Assembly: GCA_035500775.1 (NCBI GenBank)
Contig: DATJWY010000079.1
Coordinates: 1 to 25,849, forward strand
Reading direction: 5' to 3'
Length of the DNA: 25,849 nucleotides
Source of the DNA: DATJWY01 sp035500775
Lineage (GTDB): Bacteria; Pseudomonadota; Alphaproteobacteria; Acetobacterales; Acetobacteraceae
Positions 1 to 8,183 of the stretch are shown here, piece after piece. The position numbers and the translations under genes were made by a program. Each line of letters starts with the position of its first letter. Positions within the stretch are counted from its first letter, which is position 1. The notes beneath the pieces are model-generated. The model saw nothing but the letters and a program-made list of their open reading frames with translations, was not told the DNA's origin and did no database searches.

Positions 1-210
1 TACGCGCAGATGTGGCCGGATCCGCTTCTCCAGTTCCGGCGCGTAAGCCTGGATCCATCGAAAGAGGGTCGTATGATCAACCGCGACGCCGCTGTCGGCC
101 AGCATCAATTCGAGATCGCGGTAGCTGACCGGGAACATCAGTTACCAGCGGACAGCCCGGAGGATCACCTCGCCCGTGAAATGCCGCCCCTGGAAGGTCT
201 CCACCGCCAC
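1..210 (-). pseudogene. IS6-family transposase N-terminus, interrupted by a stop codon
   Basis: Minus-strand translation from a GTG at 210 reads FQGRHFTGEVILRAVRW, then an ochre stop, then LMFPVSYRDLELMLADSG and a conserved HTTLFRWIQAYAPELEKRIRP stretch. This is the N-terminal helix-turn-helix region of an IS6-type DDE transposase, which catalyses replicative transposition. Relatives have a tyrosine where the in-frame TAA lies (plus-strand tta at 142-144), so a single substitution would create the stop. The catalytic DDE part lies beyond the left edge. The gene is probably inactive, unless translation restarts at the ATG two codons after the stop, which would lose the first helices. A sequencing error is the alternative. 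Confidence 0.8.
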
Positions 211-278
211 GATCCCCCCACTTCGCTAAAGGCGATCATACCCAGACCACAGCCAGCCTGAAATTTTGCAACAGAACC
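1..278 (-). mobile_element. IS6-family insertion sequence, one end (partial)
   Basis: The sequence at 261-278, read on the minus strand, is GGTTCTGTTGCAAAATTT, which matches the GG-TTCTGTTGCAAA terminal inverted repeat typical of the IS6/IS26 family. Immediately inside it is a minus-strand transposase N-terminus. The element runs off the left edge of the window, so its other end and the target duplication cannot be checked. The 8 bases next to the end (279-286) are one half of any 8-bp duplication. Confidence 0.85.
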
Positions 279-557
279 AACCGGCGAATGCCATACTTGA
301 TCTCGTCACCAAGGCCGTCCGCCCCCGTGACGGAGGCGCCGCTGAGCCAAGCTCATTTCGCCTGATATTGTCTTTTTTGTGAGACACATTCGCAGCAAAT
401 TCCATGAACCGTCAATCCGGATCGCTACAAATCATCAAAGCGTTACTGCATCGATCGGCCGTCCGGCTGGGGCGCGTCTAATATTTTCTGCATGTTCTGA
501 CACTTATGCGCCACCACCTCTGGCCTTGTCGGCCGGGTTGCGGGATAATGTCGGCGC
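279..557. other. Gene-free stretch between IS end and HNH gene
   Basis: No convincing gene is seen. Open frames here on both strands lack a ribosome-binding site and recognisable protein features. A GATAAT hexamer at 544-549 lies 8 bases upstream of the HNH-gene ATG. It could be a -10 box for a leaderless transcript, but no -35 box lies at the proper distance. Confidence 0.4.
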
Positions 558-1028
558 ATGCCTATCCGACCTGAACTGCGCGACCGTTACCCGACCAACT
601 GGCCCGAGATCAGCCGGCTGGTCCGCTTCAGCCGTGCCGGCGGTGTCTGCCAGGGATGCGGGCGGCCGCATCGCGCCCTGATCCGTTGCCTGCCGGATGG
701 CCGCTGGTTCGATCCGGTGCAGAGCACTTGGCGGGACAGGCGCGGCCGTCGCGCCCGCTGGCCGGACCTCGAGGAAGCGATCAAGATCCGTACCACCCGG
801 GTCGTGCTTGCCGCCGCGCATCTCGACCACGATCCGGGCAACAACAAGCTGCGCAACCTGCGCAGCATGTGCCAACGCTGCCACATGCTGCATGACCGCG
901 CCTACCATCTGATGCAGCGCCGCATCACCTACCGGCTGCGCTACGCCGTCGGCGACCTCTTCCTCGGGCCGTATCGGCCCGGCCTCCTGCCCGACCACAC
1001 GGAGTCATCTAGCCCAACTGGCCGCTGA
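558..1028 (+). CDS. HNH endonuclease-like protein
   Basis: This 156-residue protein has the metal-binding architecture of small HNH proteins. It carries a CxxC pair (C31, C34), then AAAHLDHDP (H88, H91, D92), an NN/N segment (N95, N96, N100) and a second CxxCH (C105, C108, H109, H112). In the family the His/Asn residues hold the catalytic divalent metal that cleaves DNA and the cysteines hold structural zinc. The substrate here is unknown, and such stand-alone proteins occur in phage and genomic-island settings. No Shine-Dalgarno sequence is visible before the ATG. The gene's 3' end overlaps the convergent metallopeptidase gene by 20 bases. The residues after the last histidine (about 40) look poorly conserved. 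The HNH assignment is firm; activity is inferred. Confidence 0.75.
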   Translation: MPIRPELRDRYPTNWPEISRLVRFSRAGGVCQGCGRPHRALIRCLPDGRWFDPVQSTWRDRRGRRARWPDLEEAIKIRTTRVVLAAAHLDHDPGNNKLRNLRSMCQRCHMLHDRAYHLMQRRITYRLRYAVGDLFLGPYRPGLLPDHTESSSPTGR

Positions 1029-2097
1029 TGCCGCGTGTGAGGCGCGACCCACGCACCACCGCGTGGATGAAGCCGAGCTTCCCGATGGTCGCCGGCGACA
1101 ACACGAACGGATAGAGATCGGGCTGTCCCATGGAGCGGTTGATGCTGTTGACCGCGAAGCTCAGCGGCAGCCACGCCTCGACCAGCTGCTCGATCGATCC
1201 GGCCAGGTACGGATCAAAGGCAAGATCGGCGCTGAGATCGCGATTGTCGGCGATACGCGGATACACGCGCACACCGAAGGCGCTCGCCACCTCCAGCGTA
1301 TCGACGATATGCAGGTAATGCGCCCAGGTTTCGGCGAAATCCTCCCAAGGATGCACGCTCGCATAAGCGCTGACGAACGAGTCCCGCCAGCCTGGTCGCG
1401 GCCCTTTCCTGTAATGGTTCTGTAACGCCCAGGCATAATCCTGCCGCTCATCGCCGAAACGCGCCCGGAACGCGTCGAGATATCCACCGTCGCGCACAAG
1501 CAGGTCCCAGAAGTGATGCCCGATCTCATGCCGGAAGTGACCGAGCAGAGTACGATACGGTTCATCCATCTCCTGCCGCATCCGCTCCCGCTCGGCATCG
1601 TCGCTTTCCTTGAGCGCGATGGTGATGACGCCGTTGCCGTAGCCGGTCATCACCTTGGGCGCGCGCACATCCGGCGGATCCGCCAGGATGTCGAAGGCGA
1701 GGCCATGTTCCGGGTCTTCCGCCAGGGTCGCAAGCGGCAGGCGCAGACGCAGCAGGCTGAAGAACAGCCGATGTTTCGCCACCTCCACCTTGCGCCACCG
1801 CGTGAGATTATCGTCCTGGGTTAGGTCGGGAATGATACGGTTGTGCCGGCAGGCGCGGCAGAATGGGGTCTCCGCCCTGTCCGCCACCAGCCAGTTGCAC
1901 GCATCATGCGCGGCATTGGCACAGAAGCGGTGCAACCCACCCGGCGCAGCGAGCGCTGTCCAGGCCGTGCCTGCCGGCTCCAGCGCGGAGAGCGTGCCCA
2001 TCTCCGGCAGGTAGCCGAGCATGCGGCCGCAGCGTTCGCACTGCGTGTTCTCGAAATAGAGAAGCAGCCCGCATGCCTGGCACTTGAAGAGCCGCAT
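1009..2097 (-). CDS. Putative zinc-binding metallopeptidase with N-terminal zinc ribbon (COG4307/DUF2248-like)
   Basis: A 362-residue protein. The first 25 residues form a zinc ribbon (C6, C9, C20, C23), and a second Cys-rich segment follows (C59, C67, C80, C83). The centre has an HExxH zincin motif, H190-E-I-G-H194, and downstream HPWEDFAETWAHYLH supplies the likely third zinc ligand among E252/E256. This arrangement matches the bacterial 'putative zinc-binding metallopeptidase' family, for which no substrate is known. There is no signal peptide, so it is cytoplasmic. The start at 2097 (MRLFKCQACG) is chosen over an upstream in-frame start at 2133 because the zinc ribbon starts there and a GGGGAG lies just upstream. 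The gene is divergent from the transglutaminase/DUF2126 operon. I recall this family occurring near such operons, which suggests a shared pathway. Confidence 0.8.
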   Translation of the reverse strand: MRLFKCQACGLLLYFENTQCERCGRMLGYLPEMGTLSALEPAGTAWTALAAPGGLHRFCANAAHDACNWLVADRAETPFCRACRHNRIIPDLTQDDNLTRWRKVEVAKHRLFFSLLRLRLPLATLAEDPEHGLAFDILADPPDVRAPKVMTGYGNGVITIALKESDDAERERMRQEMDEPYRTLLGHFRHEIGHHFWDLLVRDGGYLDAFRARFGDERQDYAWALQNHYRKGPRPGWRDSFVSAYASVHPWEDFAETWAHYLHIVDTLEVASAFGVRVYPRIADNRDLSADLAFDPYLAGSIEQLVEAWLPLSFAVNSINRSMGQPDLYPFVLSPATIGKLGFIHAVVRGSRLTRGISGQLG

Positions 2098-2330
2098 CTT
2101 CTCCCCTACCCCGGACAAGCCGAACAGGCACAATGCGCGCCCTCATCCCGGTTCCACCCGTCTGTGTTTCCCTCGCCACCCGGCCTCGCGCCCCATGCCG
2201 CCGACGAACAAGGGGGCTGGACTTTACCGTACGGTGGCGACAGTCAGATACGCCGACGCTGAAACGGCCTCGTTCTTGCTCGGTTCGTTTACTTTCCGGC
2301 TTTCGTCTCCCTCCAGGCTCTGAGGCTCCC
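2098..2330. promoter_or_regulatory. Divergent intergenic region between metallopeptidase and DUF2126 operon
   Basis: This 233-base spacer separates two divergently transcribed genes and must hold both promoters. It contains a 10-base perfect palindrome, ACCGTACGGT, at 2226-2235, roughly midway, which could be a regulator site. No clear -35/-10 pair was identified. The downstream reading frame stays open back to 2133, but its residues upstream of 2331 do not look like a transglutaminase N-terminus. Confidence 0.35.
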
Positions 2331-5300
2331 ATGCCGCTTCACGTTGCCCTGACGCACCGCACCTCCTACCAGTACGACCGTCCGGTGGCGCTCGGGCCGC
2401 AGACGATCCGCCTGCGGCCGACGCCCCATGCCCGCACACCGATCGTCTCCTACGCGCTCGAGATCGCGCCAAAACCGCATTTCATCAATTGGCAGCAGGA
2501 CCCGCAGGGCAATTTCCTCGCCCGCGTGGTCTTCCCCGAGCGGGTGACGCATTTCGACGTCACTGTCGATCTCGTCGCCGACATGGCGACGATCAACCCG
2601 TTCGACTTCTTCCTGGAGCCGGAGGCCGAAACCTGGCCCTTCGCCTACGACCCGGTGCTGGAGCAGGAATTGGCGCCGTTCCGCCGCCTCGATGAGCCGG
2701 GCCCCCTGCTCTCCGCCCTCCTGGCCGAGATCCCGCGCGACGAGCAGCGGACCGTGCCGATGCTGGTGGATCTGAACCGCCGCGTACAGGAGCGCATCGC
2801 CTATGTCGTGCGCATGGAAGCTGGTGTCTGGACGCCGGAGGAAACGCTCGGCAATGGCCGCGGCTCCTGCCGTGACTCCGCCTGGCTGCTCGTGCAGGTG
2901 CTGCGCCAGCTCGGCTTCGCCGCCCGCTTCGTCTCCGGCTACCTGATCCAGCTGACGGCGGACGTGAAACCGCTGGACGGCCCCGCCGGACCGGAGGCGG
3001 ATTTCACCGACCTGCACGCCTGGGCCGAGGTCTACCTGCCCGGCGCCGGCTGGATCGGCCTCGACCCGACCTCCGGCCTGTTCGCCGGCGAAGGCCATAT
3101 CCCGCTCGCCTGCAGCCCCGATCCCGGCTCCGCCGCGCCGATCTCCGGTGCGTTGGATGAGGCCGAGACGGAATTCGATTTCACCATGGCGGTCACCCGG
3201 GTGCGGGAGACGCCGCGCGTCACCAAGCCCTACACCGAGCGGCAATGGCAGGACATCCTGGCGACTGGCGCGCGGGTGGACCGGGCGCTGGAGGCAGGCC
3301 GGGTGCGGCTGACCATGGGCGGCGAGCCGACCTTCGTCTCGGCGACCGATATGGATGGCGAGGAATGGACCACGGGCGCGCTCGGCCCGACCAAGCGGCT
3401 CTATGCCGGCCGCCTGCTGCGGCGGCTGAGCAAGCTCTGGTCGCCGGGCGCGGCGTTGCAGCATGTCGCCGGCAAGCACTATCCCGGCGAGCAATTGCCG
3501 CGCTGGGCGCTCTACAACCATTGGCGGCGGGATGGCGAGCCGATCTGGCAGGATCAGGCCCTGCTCGCCTCGGATGATGACCACGGCAATGCGACGGCGG
3601 AGGACGCGGCCCAGTTCTGCGCTGCGCTCGCCGAGCGGCTGCAAGTGTCGCCCGACCTCATCAACCCCGCCTATGAGGACATCCATTACTACCTCTGGCG
3701 GGAGAACCGGCTGCCGGCCAACGTGCTGACCGAGGACGCGAAGCTACGCGACCCGCTGGAGCGCGCCCGCCTCGCCCGCGTCTTCGGTCAGGGTCTCGCC
3801 GCCCCGGTCGGCAGCGTGCTGCCGCTGCGCCGGGTCGCGCAGGACGGCACGCGGCGCTGGCAATCCGGCAAGTGGTTCTTCCGTCCGGGCGTATTGTTCC
3901 TGATTCCCGGCGACAGCCCCATCGGCTTCCGCCTGCCGCTCGAAAGCCTGCCCTGGGCCGACCCGGATAAGATCGAGGTGGATACGGCGCTCGATCCCTT
4001 CGCCCCGCGCCTGGATCTGCCGCCACACCAGACCTTTCGTCGCGATACCACGGGGCGCGGCGCCGTCCCCTTCCCGCCCTGGCCGCAGATCGTGCCGCAG
4101 ATCACCCCGGAGGTCGGCCGCGAGGAGCCGGATCTCGTGCGCACGGCGCTGACGGTGGAGTCGCGCGGCGGGATCATTCATATCTTCATCCCGCCCCTCT
4201 ACGCTGCCGAGGATTGGCTGGAACTGGCCGCCGCCATCGAGGCGACCGCCACGGCGGAAGGCCGGCAGGTCGTGCTGGAAGGCTACCAGCCGCCCTCCGA
4301 TCCGCGACTCACCCATTTTTCCATCACCCCGGACCCGGGCGTGATCGAGGTCAACGTGCACCCGGCGGCGAACTGGGCGGAGCAGGTGGAGCGCACCACC
4401 CAGCTCTACGAGGAAGCACGGCAGGTCGGGCTCGCCACCGAGAAATTCATGCTCGACGGCCGCCACATCGGCACCGGCGGCGGCAATCATGTGGTGATGG
4501 GCGCCGCGCATCCGGAGGATAGTCCGTTCCTGCGCCGGCCGGACCTGCTGAAGTCGATGCTCGGCTTCTGGCACAACCATCCGAGCCTTTCCTACCTGTT
4601 CAGTGGCCTGTTCATCGGCCCGATGAGCCAGCATCCGCGGGTGGACGAGGCGCGGCAGGACAGCCTTGCCGAGCTGGAGACCGCTTTCGCCCAGATCTCC
4701 CCGTTCAAGGAGACACCGCCCTGGCTCGTGGACCGGCTGTTCCGCAACATCCTCGCGGACATGACCGGCAACACGCACCGGACCGAGTTCTGCATCGACA
4801 AGCTCTACGCCCCGGAGAGCAGCTCCGGCCGGCTCGGCTTGGTCGAGTTCCGGGCCTTGGAGATGCCGCCTGACGCGCGCATGTCGCTCGCGCAAATGCT
4901 CCTGATGCGTTCGGCCATCGCCGCCTTCTGGCAATCCCCCTATGAACGGCGGCTGGTGCGCTGGAATACCCGGATTCACGACGACTTCATGTTGCCGCAT
5001 TATGTTGAGCAGGATTTCAGGGATGTCCTGGACGAGCTGGCCAGCCTCGGCTTCCGGCTGGCCCCGGACTGGTTCGCGCCGCACATCGAATTCCGCTTCC
5101 CACAAATCGGCGAGATCACGGTGCGCGGGATAAATCTGGAACTGCGGCACGCCCTGGAACCCTGGCACGTTCTGGGGGAGGAGCCGGCGGCGGGAGGAAC
5201 GGTGCGCTACGTGGACAGTTCGACCGAACGCCTGCAGACGCGGGTCTCCGGCTGGGTGGAGGAACGGTACGTCCTCGCCTGCAACGGCCACGCCGTGCCG

Positions 5301-5639
5301 CTGACCGCGACGGAGCGGACGGGCGAGTATGTCGGCGGCATCCGCTTCAAGGCCTGGAACCCGCCGAGCGCGCTGCACCCGACCATCCCGGCACAGACTC
5401 CACTGACCCTCGACGTGTACGATCGCTGGACCGGACGCAGCCTGGGCGGGCTCTCCCACCACGTCGCGCATCCGGGTGGACGCCACTACGAGCGCTTCCC
5501 GGTGAATGCGAACGAGGCGGAGGCCCGGCGGCGCGCCCGCTTCTTCCCCTTCGGCCATACGCCAGGGCCGATGCCGGAGCCCTTACCCCATCTTTCCCGC
5601 GAGCATCCACGCACGCTGGACCTGCGTCGGGTGGGCTGA
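2331..5639 (+). CDS. Transglutaminase-like / DUF2126 putative amidoligase fusion protein
   Basis: A 1102-residue cytoplasmic protein with two parts. Residues 1-250 are a bacterial transglutaminase N-domain and a papain-fold transglutaminase-like core with a full triad: C180 in NGRGSCRDSAW, H229 in DLHAWAEV and D245 in GLDPTSG. From about residue 325 (LTMGGEPTFVSA) to the C-terminus is DUF2126 (COG4196), annotated in Pfam as a putative amidoligase and rich in conserved charged motifs such as DGRHIGTGGGNHVVMG. The usual length for this fusion is about 1100 residues, so it is full-length. The start at 2331 is preceded by TGAGG five bases upstream and begins MPLHVALTHRTSYQYDRPV, the family's normal N-terminus. 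It is the first gene of an operon, 6 bases before the ATP-grasp gene. A role in making or cleaving isopeptide/amide bonds is predicted; the substrate is unknown. Confidence 0.9.
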   Translation: MPLHVALTHRTSYQYDRPVALGPQTIRLRPTPHARTPIVSYALEIAPKPHFINWQQDPQGNFLARVVFPERVTHFDVTVDLVADMATINPFDFFLEPEAETWPFAYDPVLEQELAPFRRLDEPGPLLSALLAEIPRDEQRTVPMLVDLNRRVQERIAYVVRMEAGVWTPEETLGNGRGSCRDSAWLLVQVLRQLGFAARFVSGYLIQLTADVKPLDGPAGPEADFTDLHAWAEVYLPGAGWIGLDPTSGLFAGEGHIPLACSPDPGSAAPISGALDEAETEFDFTMAVTRVRETPRVTKPYTERQWQDILATGARVDRALEAGRVRLTMGGEPTFVSATDMDGEEWTTGALGPTKRLYAGRLLRRLSKLWSPGAALQHVAGKHYPGEQLPRWALYNHWRRDGEPIWQDQALLASDDDHGNATAEDAAQFCAALAERLQVSPDLINPAYEDIHYYLWRENRLPANVLTEDAKLRDPLERARLARVFGQGLAAPVGSVLPLRRVAQDGTRRWQSGKWFFRPGVLFLIPGDSPIGFRLPLESLPWADPDKIEVDTALDPFAPRLDLPPHQTFRRDTTGRGAVPFPPWPQIVPQITPEVGREEPDLVRTALTVESRGGIIHIFIPPLYAAEDWLELAAAIEATATAEGRQVVLEGYQPPSDPRLTHFSITPDPGVIEVNVHPAANWAEQVERTTQLYEEARQVGLATEKFMLDGRHIGTGGGNHVVMGAAHPEDSPFLRRPDLLKSMLGFWHNHPSLSYLFSGLFIGPMSQHPRVDEARQDSLAELETAFAQISPFKETPPWLVDRLFRNILADMTGNTHRTEFCIDKLYAPESSSGRLGLVEFRALEMPPDARMSLAQMLLMRSAIAAFWQSPYERRLVRWNTRIHDDFMLPHYVEQDFRDVLDELASLGFRLAPDWFAPHIEFRFPQIGEITVRGINLELRHALEPWHVLGEEPAAGGTVRYVDSSTERLQTRVSGWVEERYVLACNGHAVPLTATERTGEYVGGIRFKAWNPPSALHPTIPAQTPLTLDVYDRWTGRSLGGLSHHVAHPGGRHYERFPVNANEAEARRRARFFPFGHTPGPMPEPLPHLSREHPRTLDLRRVG

Positions 5640-5645
5640 CGGCGC

Positions 5646-8183
5646 ATGACCATCGAGACGCAGGCAATCGACGAAATGGTGACCGGCGCCGGCGGCCTGC
5701 GTCCGCATTGGCGCCGGCTGGTCGGCAATCTGGCCGGGCTCGGCACCAGCGGCCTCGTGGACCGCGCCGCCAGGCTGGACCGCGCCTTCGCCGATGACGG
5801 CGTCACCGGCCTGCTACCAAGCGCCGCCCACGCCGCCTGGAACTGCGACCCGATCCCACTGCTGCTCTCCGGAACCGAGTTCGCAGCGCTGGAGGCAGGG
5901 CTCGCGCAGCGGGCGCGGCTGCTCGAAGCCGTGCTCGCCGATCTCTATGGTCCGCAAACGCTGCTGGAGACCGGCGCCCTGCCACCGGCGCTGGTCTATC
6001 CGAACCCGGCCTTCCTGCGCCCATGCCGGACGAGCGAGGACGGCCGCCGGGAGCAATTGCTGCACGTCTATGCCGCCGACCTGATCCGCGCTCCGGACGG
6101 ACGATGGCATGTACTGGCGGACCGCACGGCGGAAGCGAACGGCACCGCCTACGCGCTCGAGAACCGGCGGGTCATGTCGCGCGTGCTGCCGGAACTGTTC
6201 CCGCCGCTCGGCATCGCCGAACTGCGCCCCTTCTTCGATGCCTGGCAGGAGGCGCTGCAACACCTGGCTCCCCCTGGCCTACCTCCTGGGGCGTCCCCCG
6301 GCCGCAGCAACCCCGGCATCGCCCTATTGACCCCGGGCCAAGGCGACCGGCTGTGGTTCGAGCATGTGATCCTCGCTCGCGAGCTGTCCTGCGCGCTGGT
6401 GGAGAGTGGCGACCTCACAGCGCGCGGCGGCGCGCTGTTCATCAAGACGTTGCGCGGGCTGCAACCGGTCGATGTGCTGCTGCGCCGGGTGGAAGGGCGG
6501 GCGGTGGACCCGCTCGAATTGTCGTCACACAATGTCGCAGGCGTGCCGGGGCTGCTGGACGCGGCGCGGCGCGGCGCCGTGCGCATCGTCAACGATCCCG
6601 GTACCGCCCTCGCGCAGGCGCCGGGGCTCGCCGCTTTCCTGCCGGCCCTCTGCCTGCGCCTACTGGGCGAGACGCTGAAGCTGCCGAGCGTGCCGACGCT
6701 GTGGCTCGGCGACCCAGAAGCCCGGCGGATGGTAACGAGCGATCCCGATGCCTGGCTGCTGCACCGGGTGACGGATAACGGCGCCGCGGCGATACGGGTC
6801 GCCTCGCTTACCCCGGCAGCACGCACCGGGCTGCTCGCGCAACTGGCGGAGCGTTCCTGGGATTTCGCCGCTGGCCGCGCCCTGCCGCCCTCGGCCGCTC
6901 CCTGCGTCGGCCCGGCAGGGCTCCAGCCCCGGCCCGTGGTGCTCCGCATGTTCCTGGTCTTCGACGGCGCCGTCTGGCGTACCATGCCGGGCGGCCTCGC
7001 CCGGACGCTCTCGGACGAAGAGGTGCCGACCGGAAAATTGCCGCCTTATGCCTTGTCCAAGGATGTCTGGGTTATACTCGAAGAACGGTCCGAGATTGTT
7101 GGCCCCGGACCACGCCCCCTGCCGGCGGTCGCGATCCGCCGCACGCCGGGCGATCTCTCCAGCCGCGTCGCCGACAATTTCTTCTGGCTCGGCCGCTATC
7201 TGGAACGGCTCGAAGGCGCGGCCCGCCTGCAACGGGCCCTGGTTGTCCGGCTCAGCCAAGCGGCGCTGCTGCCGCGCGAGATGGCGGAACTGGACGTTCT
7301 GGTCACCTGCCTGACTCATGCCGGTGTGCTGGACAAGGAGGATGCCTGCGGCGCCGCGGGCGGGGCGCTGACCGAGGCGCTGATGCGCGCCTCACGTAAT
7401 GGCGGCTGGATGGCGGCGCTGCTGGAACGGATCGCCAGCCTCACCAGCCTGCTGCGCGACCGCCTGACCGGCGACATGTACAACGCCCTGACGCACGCCC
7501 TGCGCGCGATGACCGACACGCTGCGCCGGACCCAGTTCGGCCGCGACGGCACCGGCATGGACCGATTCTCGCACGCGATGACCGGTGTGATCCAGTTCGC
7601 CGCCACCATCGCCGGCCTCGCCTCGGAGAACATGGTGCGCGGCGGTGGTCACATGTTCCTCGATCTCGGCCGCCGGATGGAACGGGCGAAGACTATCGCC
7701 GCCGCGCTCACCCATGCGCTGGAGCAGCCTGGGGCGGCGACGCATCCCGGCCGGATCGAGGCCGGCCTGCGGCTCGCGCTTGAACTCTGCGACAGCACCA
7801 TCACCTACCGCGCCCGCTACCTGGCGCTGTTGCAGCCGGCGCCGGTGCTGGATCTGATCATCGCCGATCCGGGCAATCCGCGCGGCCTCGCCTTCCAGCT
7901 CACCGCCATCCGCGACCTGCTGCGCGAGGCGACCGGAGAGACGGATCTGCCCTTCGTCGCCGAGGCTGAGGCGCTGCTGCAGGAGGCGCTCGCCGCCGTG
8001 CGCACCGTGTCGGAAGCGGCGGAGCAGGCGGAAGCGGCATCCCACCTGCCGGCCCGCCTGCGCGCCATCGAGACCGGGGTCGCCGATCTCTCCGACCAGA
8101 TCAGCCGGCACTTCTTCGCCGTGCTGCCAACAGCGCATACCGTCGGGATGAACGATACAAACGGGATCAAGGGGGCGGCGTGA
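5646..8183 (+). CDS. Circularly permuted ATP-grasp / alpha-E domain fusion protein
   Basis: An 845-residue protein joining two families that are often separate genes. Residues 1 to about 480 are the circularly permuted type 2 ATP-grasp domain (COG2308, DUF404/407). Typical segments include HVYAADLIRAPDGRWHVLAD, ALENRRVMSRVLPELF and the basic/acidic ATP-site stretches toward residue 450 (GGLARTLSDEE). From about residue 500 (SSRVADNFFWLGRYLERLEG) to 835 is the alpha-helical alpha-E domain (COG2307, DUF403). ATP-grasp enzymes join a carboxylate to an amine through an acyl phosphate, so this is the likely ATP-using ligase of the operon. The gene starts 6 bases after the DUF2126 gene, and its TGA overlaps the GTG start of the following transglutaminase (GTGA). 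Identity is sure; the reaction product is not known. Confidence 0.9.
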   Translation: MTIETQAIDEMVTGAGGLRPHWRRLVGNLAGLGTSGLVDRAARLDRAFADDGVTGLLPSAAHAAWNCDPIPLLLSGTEFAALEAGLAQRARLLEAVLADLYGPQTLLETGALPPALVYPNPAFLRPCRTSEDGRREQLLHVYAADLIRAPDGRWHVLADRTAEANGTAYALENRRVMSRVLPELFPPLGIAELRPFFDAWQEALQHLAPPGLPPGASPGRSNPGIALLTPGQGDRLWFEHVILARELSCALVESGDLTARGGALFIKTLRGLQPVDVLLRRVEGRAVDPLELSSHNVAGVPGLLDAARRGAVRIVNDPGTALAQAPGLAAFLPALCLRLLGETLKLPSVPTLWLGDPEARRMVTSDPDAWLLHRVTDNGAAAIRVASLTPAARTGLLAQLAERSWDFAAGRALPPSAAPCVGPAGLQPRPVVLRMFLVFDGAVWRTMPGGLARTLSDEEVPTGKLPPYALSKDVWVILEERSEIVGPGPRPLPAVAIRRTPGDLSSRVADNFFWLGRYLERLEGAARLQRALVVRLSQAALLPREMAELDVLVTCLTHAGVLDKEDACGAAGGALTEALMRASRNGGWMAALLERIASLTSLLRDRLTGDMYNALTHALRAMTDTLRRTQFGRDGTGMDRFSHAMTGVIQFAATIAGLASENMVRGGGHMFLDLGRRMERAKTIAAALTHALEQPGAATHPGRIEAGLRLALELCDSTITYRARYLALLQPAPVLDLIIADPGNPRGLAFQLTAIRDLLREATGETDLPFVAEAEALLQEALAAVRTVSEAAEQAEAASHLPARLRAIETGVADLSDQISRHFFAVLPTAHTVGMNDTNGIKGAA

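Noticed and set aside
280..420. Minus-strand open frame (starting MEFAANVSHKKDNIRRNEL) beside the IS end
   Set aside because: There is no ribosome site and no recognisable family, and the frame runs into the IS end.
2289..3686. Long minus-strand open frame (465 codons) opposite the DUF2126 gene
   Set aside because: It is Arg/Gly-rich, shows no domain and lies fully antisense to a clear family protein; high GC removes stop codons.
3744..5558. 604-codon minus-strand open frame
   Set aside because: It is an antisense shadow of the DUF2126 domain with no recognisable motif.
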